Below are positions 29,421-32,934 of a stretch of 32,934 nucleotides of DNA, piece by piece; the stretch's first letter is position 1; each line of letters begins with the position of its first letter. The stretch is from the NCBI GenBank assembly GCA_944324215.1, contig CALUVP010000119.1, forward strand, positions 1 through 32,934, in the 5' to 3' direction. Both the position numbers and the translations under genes were made by a program. The notes below the pieces were generated by a model. It was not told the DNA's origin, searched no databases, and was given only the letters and a program-made list of their open reading frames with translations. This DNA is from Candidatus Gastranaerophilales bacterium (GTDB lineage Bacteria > Cyanobacteriota > Vampirovibrionia > Gastranaerophilales > Gastranaerophilaceae).

Positions 29421-30797
29421 ATGAGATTACACAACTCTTACACAAATCAGGTTGAAGAATTTAAACCAATTCAAGAAAATAAAGTAAAAATGTATGTCTG
29501 CGGTCCAACTGTATATGATAATGCTCATTTGGGACATGCAAGATGCTATATTACTTGGGATGTTTTATATAGGTATCTTAAATTTAAGGGTTATGATGTT
29601 ACATATTGCAGAAATGTAACTGATGTAGATGATAAAATCCTCAAAAAAGCGGAGAAAGAAAATAAGACTCCAGAAGAAGTTTCAACATACTGGTATCACA
29701 AATTTAGTGACAGTATGAAGGCTTTAAATAATTTAAAACCTGATATAGAGCCATTTGCGACAAAAACTTTAGGAGAGATGATTTCTATAGTAAAAGAGCT
29801 TATTAATAAAGGATATGCTTACGAGGCAGATGGGGATGTTTATTTTAGGGTAAAAAAATTTCCTAAATACGGATATCTTTCAAAACAACCAATAGATCAG
29901 TTAGAAAGCGGTGCAAGAATAGAAATTGGTGAACATAAGGAAGATCCTTTGGATTTTGCTTTGTGGAAGAAGGACGAAAAGTTTGGCTATAATTCACCTT
30001 GGGGTGTAGGTCGTCCCGGGTGGCATATAGAGTGTTCTGCTATGAGTAGAAAATATTTGGGTAAGACTATAGATATTCATGCAGGTGGAGCAGATTTAAT
30101 ATTTCCGCACCACGAAAATGAAATTGCTCAATCAGAGTGTGCAAATGGGTGTAAGTTTGTAAACTATTGGTTACATAACGGTTTTGTTACTATAAATAAA
30201 GAAAAAATGTCAAAGTCTTTAGGAAATTTTCTTACAATAGATGATTTATTGAAGAATTATGATTCAAACACAATAAGATTTTTTATATTGACAAATCATT
30301 ATAGAATGCCTGTAGAATTTTCAGATGAAGCATTGCAGGCAGCATCTAACGGTGTAAAAAGAATGCTTAATGCAAAACAGGCTAAGGTAGATGATAATTT
30401 TGATATAACTCAGTTTGGCGAATATAAAGATTTTGTAGAAGCTATGGATGATGATTTGAATACTTCAAAGGCTTTAGCAGTTTTATTTGATTTAGCTAGT
30501 AAGGCAAATAAGGATGTTCCTTATGCTTATTCACTTTTGTATAAGCTTGGTTCGACATTGGGATTTACGTTTGAAAAAGCAAAATTGTCTGAAGAAGAAT
30601 TAAGGAATAAGTTGGAAGAAATTAGTGATAAGCTAGGTGAAAAATATTCGTCAATGGATGAGATTATAGAGAGAAGACGAGTAGCTAGAGCTGAAAAGAA
30701 TTGGGATTTAGCAGATAAAATTAGAATAGCATTGGATAACGCCGGAATTTTATTAAAGGATTCTAAGGAAGGTACGGTTTGGGAAGTAAAGGCGTAA
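29421..30797 (+). CDS. cysS: cysteinyl-tRNA synthetase
   Basis: CysRS charges tRNA-Cys. Class I signatures are complete: HLGH (36-39) and KMSKS (262-266). The zinc ligands of the E. coli enzyme correspond to C27, C205, H230 and E234, all present, in YVCGPTVYDNAHLGHA, GWHIECSAMS and FPHHENE. The C-terminal DALR and anticodon-binding helices follow, ending EGTVWEVKA. The ATG at 29421 gives 458 residues and is preferred because GGGGAG at 29405-29410 lies directly before it; the in-frame TTG at 29403 overlaps that ribosome-binding site. The last 19 bases overlap the SpoIID gene, so translation is probably coupled. Confidence 0.97.
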   Translation: MRLHNSYTNQVEEFKPIQENKVKMYVCGPTVYDNAHLGHARCYITWDVLYRYLKFKGYDVTYCRNVTDVDDKILKKAEKENKTPEEVSTYWYHKFSDSMKALNNLKPDIEPFATKTLGEMISIVKELINKGYAYEADGDVYFRVKKFPKYGYLSKQPIDQLESGARIEIGEHKEDPLDFALWKKDEKFGYNSPWGVGRPGWHIECSAMSRKYLGKTIDIHAGGADLIFPHHENEIAQSECANGCKFVNYWLHNGFVTINKEKMSKSLGNFLTIDDLLKNYDSNTIRFFILTNHYRMPVEFSDEALQAASNGVKRMLNAKQAKVDDNFDITQFGEYKDFVEAMDDDLNTSKALAVLFDLASKANKDVPYAYSLLYKLGSTLGFTFEKAKLSEEELRNKLEEISDKLGEKYSSMDEIIERRRVARAEKNWDLADKIRIALDNAGILLKDSKEGTVWEVKA

Positions 30798-32428
30798 ATA
30801 GAATAAGCGTAATTTCTGGAATAGTGCTGTGTCTGCTTTCTTTTACTGTTTTAAATCCTGTATTTGCAGAAAGTAATAGTGTTGTAAGAGTAGGGCTAAC
30901 CGATAATAAATTCCAAAATGTTTTGAAACAACAGGTAACAGTGTATGGAACAGCAGATTCTGAAATCTGTGATAGAGAAACAAAAAAGGTTATATTAGCA
31001 GTTCCAACGAATTCTGAAATTACTATAAAAAATGGTGTTACAGGATTAGAACTATCAACAGATGGTAAAATCGGAACGCTTAGGGATTTTGTTATAGTTT
31101 GTCCTCAAGGTTTTCTCGGCGTAAAAGATTTAACCAGAAAGGGTAAGCCGGCTTTGTATCATGGAGCCTTTGAAGTAGTGCAGCACCCTGATAGAAAAGG
31201 TTTTTATTTGGTTAATCTTGTAGAAACTCAAGAGTATTTAAAAGGTGTTGTTCCAAATGAAATGCCTGTAAGGTTTGGTTTAGAAGCTCTAAAAGCTCAA
31301 GCAGTTGCTGCTAGAAATTATGTTCTGACTCCTAGAACTCAGGCTTATAAAGAATTTAATGTAGTCGATAGTGTGGCAAGTCAGGTTTATTACGGAGTTA
31401 ATACAGAAGATGATTTGTCGACGCGTGCAGTTATGGAAACGGATGGTATAGTTGCTTTATATGATAATGAACCTATACTTGCACTATATAGTTCAACTGC
31501 CGGAGGGTATACGGAAAGTTATTCAAATGCTTTTTCAGATCCTACAACAAAAATGTTCCCATCTATGAATAAACCTTATTTGGAGGCAGTTCCTGATAAG
31601 GAAGAGTTTCAACCTTTAGATGAAGAAGATAAGGCAAAAGAATTTTATGAAACAAAAGTTCCTTCTTATGATATAGAATCTCCGTATTATAGATGGCAAA
31701 AGACTTGGGCAGTTGGTGAATTGGAAAGTATTTTAAAATCAACGCTTGTAGCTCAATCAAAAACAGGGTTTGTACATCCAGCATTTAATCAGGGTGATGT
31801 TTTAGGGCATATAAAAGATATAAAAGTAATGAAACGTGGAGCTTCAGGTAAGGCTATAGAAGTTGAATTAATGACAGATAAAGGGTGTTATAGAATTGCA
31901 AAGGAGCTTGTTATAAGAAGGGTTTTTCAGAAGGATGGAATATCGCTTCCAAGTGCCAATATAATTGTAGAAAAGAAGTTGGATAATTATGGAAATATAA
32001 CAGATGTTACCTTTTATGGCGGAGGTTTCGGGCATGGTGTCGGAATGAGCCAGTATGGAGCAGGTTATATGGCGACAAAATTGAACCAACCTTATTACAA
32101 TATATTAAGACATTATTATAGTGGAATAAATTTGGGAACTATGCCTGTAACAGTTTGTGGAGAAGAAGTCAAGCAGACTTTTTGGGCTCCAATCGGTAGA
32201 GCAAGTCTTGTCATTACAAATTCAAATGCTGCAAAGATTGCAGTAATGATAAATGGAAAAGTGCATGAATTTCCTGTAACCAAAACAATTTTTCAAAAAG
32301 ATTATAGAATAGATATTTCACGATATATTGAAGACGGAGAAAATACAGTTGTTTATTACCCACCAACTCTTGGGAGATCTGTAACTTTATATGTGGAATT
32401 GGTAGAAAAGTATGAAGAAAATAAATAA
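30779..32428 (+). CDS. secreted SpoIID/LytB-domain protein (peptidoglycan-active)
   Basis: SpoIID-family proteins are lytic transglycosylases that cleave denuded glycan strands. The start is TTG with AAGGAAGG five bases upstream, within the end of cysS. A signal peptide (hydrophobic about 9-28, ending PVFAES) exports it. The SpoIID core is clear: YLKGVVPNEMP (153-163, with the likely catalytic Glu 161), LKAQAVAARNY (171-181), LYSSTAGGYTE and FGHGVGMSQYGAGYM (417-431). A C-terminal beta-rich domain (about 470-545) is extra and may bind wall or outer membrane. Outside sporulators such proteins act in cell-wall remodelling, and the overlapping murJ downstream supports a wall role. Confidence 0.92.
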   Translation: MGSKGVNRISVISGIVLCLLSFTVLNPVFAESNSVVRVGLTDNKFQNVLKQQVTVYGTADSEICDRETKKVILAVPTNSEITIKNGVTGLELSTDGKIGTLRDFVIVCPQGFLGVKDLTRKGKPALYHGAFEVVQHPDRKGFYLVNLVETQEYLKGVVPNEMPVRFGLEALKAQAVAARNYVLTPRTQAYKEFNVVDSVASQVYYGVNTEDDLSTRAVMETDGIVALYDNEPILALYSSTAGGYTESYSNAFSDPTTKMFPSMNKPYLEAVPDKEEFQPLDEEDKAKEFYETKVPSYDIESPYYRWQKTWAVGELESILKSTLVAQSKTGFVHPAFNQGDVLGHIKDIKVMKRGASGKAIEVELMTDKGCYRIAKELVIRRVFQKDGISLPSANIIVEKKLDNYGNITDVTFYGGGFGHGVGMSQYGAGYMATKLNQPYYNILRHYYSGINLGTMPVTVCGEEVKQTFWAPIGRASLVITNSNAAKIAVMINGKVHEFPVTKTIFQKDYRIDISRYIEDGENTVVYYPPTLGRSVTLYVELVEKYEENK

Positions 32429-32934
32429 AGATGAAACTCAGAGTGTGCTTAAGGCCGCTTGGTTAATAGCTCTTGTAACGATTGTAAGTAAGTTTATGGG
32501 ATTTGTTCGAGATATGGTGGTTGCAAATTTCTATGGTGCAACTCTTGTATCAGATGCGTATTTTTATGCTCTTCAAATTCCGTCTTTGGCTATAATTATT
32601 TTAGGCGGAGTAGGTGGTCCTTTTCATAGTGCGGCTGTTGCAGTGTTTTCTAAATTAATTCCGGATTTCGATTCAAAACCAGATGAAGCGGTAAATAAAC
32701 TTTATAATACTTTTTTAACAGTATCATTCATCTTTTTTGCAGCTTGTGCCATTTTGGGCTTCTTTTTTGCTGATAAGGTAATGGGAATAATAATTTCAGC
32801 TGGAGCTCCTGAGTTAGTAGCTCTTGCGTCTCAACACTTCAAAATAATGTCTCCTATTATATTAATTGGAGGTATTATTGGTATTTATTATGGTTTACTT
32901 GTAACTCATAAACAATACATTCTGCCAAACCTTT
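32412..32934 (+). CDS. murJ: lipid II flippase MurJ (N-terminal part, cut by window end)
   Basis: MurJ moves lipid II across the inner membrane for peptidoglycan synthesis. The visible 174 residues contain the family opening: a first helix (LKAAWLIALVTIVSKFMGFVRD), the FYGATLVSDAYFYALQIPS stretch, GGPFHSAAVAVFS, and four or so transmembrane helices. The RD and DAY residues match MurJ/MviN. The ATG overlaps the last 17 bases of the SpoIID gene in another frame, so coupling is likely; the ribosome-binding site is weak (AGAAAAG). The gene is open to the end of the window. Confidence 0.93.
   Translation, partial: MKKINKDETQSVLKAAWLIALVTIVSKFMGFVRDMVVANFYGATLVSDAYFYALQIPSLAIIILGGVGGPFHSAAVAVFSKLIPDFDSKPDEAVNKLYNTFLTVSFIFFAACAILGFFFADKVMGIIISAGAPELVALASQHFKIMSPIILIGGIIGIYYGLLVTHKQYILPNL

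Overview
The window comes from an AT-rich, Gram-negative-type bacterium. It carries kdsA and kdsC (the Kdo sugar of lipopolysaccharide), murJ, TTG and GTG starts, flagellar basal-body genes and several large proteins with no recognisable family. My best guess is Candidatus Gastranaerophilales (Melainabacteria/Vampirovibrionia, the non-photosynthetic sisters of Cyanobacteria). That is an inference from gene style, especially two large proteins carrying an F-(K/Q)-G motif; no rRNA or marker-gene comparison was possible.

Layout. 1-4568 (+): a possible end of an unknown gene, a stand-alone LuxR-type DNA-binding protein, long-form folP, a histidine-kinase-like protein with a worn ATP site, and a GAF-GGDEF-HD-GYP cyclic-di-GMP enzyme. 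4570-6359 (-): a secreted NTF2-like protein and aspartokinase. 6532-8970 (+): an 812-residue coiled-coil protein with a lipobox-like site 122 residues in. 9046-15283 (-): an 895-residue EF-hand protein, trmFO, a CHASE2 diguanylate cyclase and a previously uncalled 53-residue ORF. 15465-17821 (+): fliE, fliF and a stand-alone fragment that looks like the first cytosolic domain of FlhA. 17818-20931 (-): an operon of an HgdC-type activase, kdsA and aroA. 21183-21801: a small DUF559 nuclease gene bracketed by oppositely oriented palindromic repeats. 21806-24346 (-): pcrA/uvrD. 24438-26265 (+): a SLOG/DprA-like protein and a helical-repeat protein. 26260-26544 (-): a small STAS-like protein. 26664-32934 (+): kdsC, a 650-residue membrane protein with an internal duplication, cysS, a SpoIID-domain protein and the start of murJ.

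How it fits together. Two back-to-back promoters between the cyclase and fliE match the flagellar sigma-28 (FliA) consensus at exact spacing, and a weaker third match sits before the STAS-like gene. They suggest that the flagellar basal body, a cyclic-di-GMP synthase and a small signalling protein share a regulon. Cyclic-di-GMP turnover is represented twice, and Kdo synthesis by kdsA and kdsC at two loci. cysS, the SpoIID gene and murJ overlap and are probably one transcript.

The least conventional items are the repeat-bracketed DUF559 unit (its hairpins keep pairing through compensatory changes), the divergent FliA-type promoters, the FlhA-domain orphan after fliF, and the F-(K/Q)-G motif proteins. 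No tRNA, rRNA, CRISPR array or classical transposase was seen.
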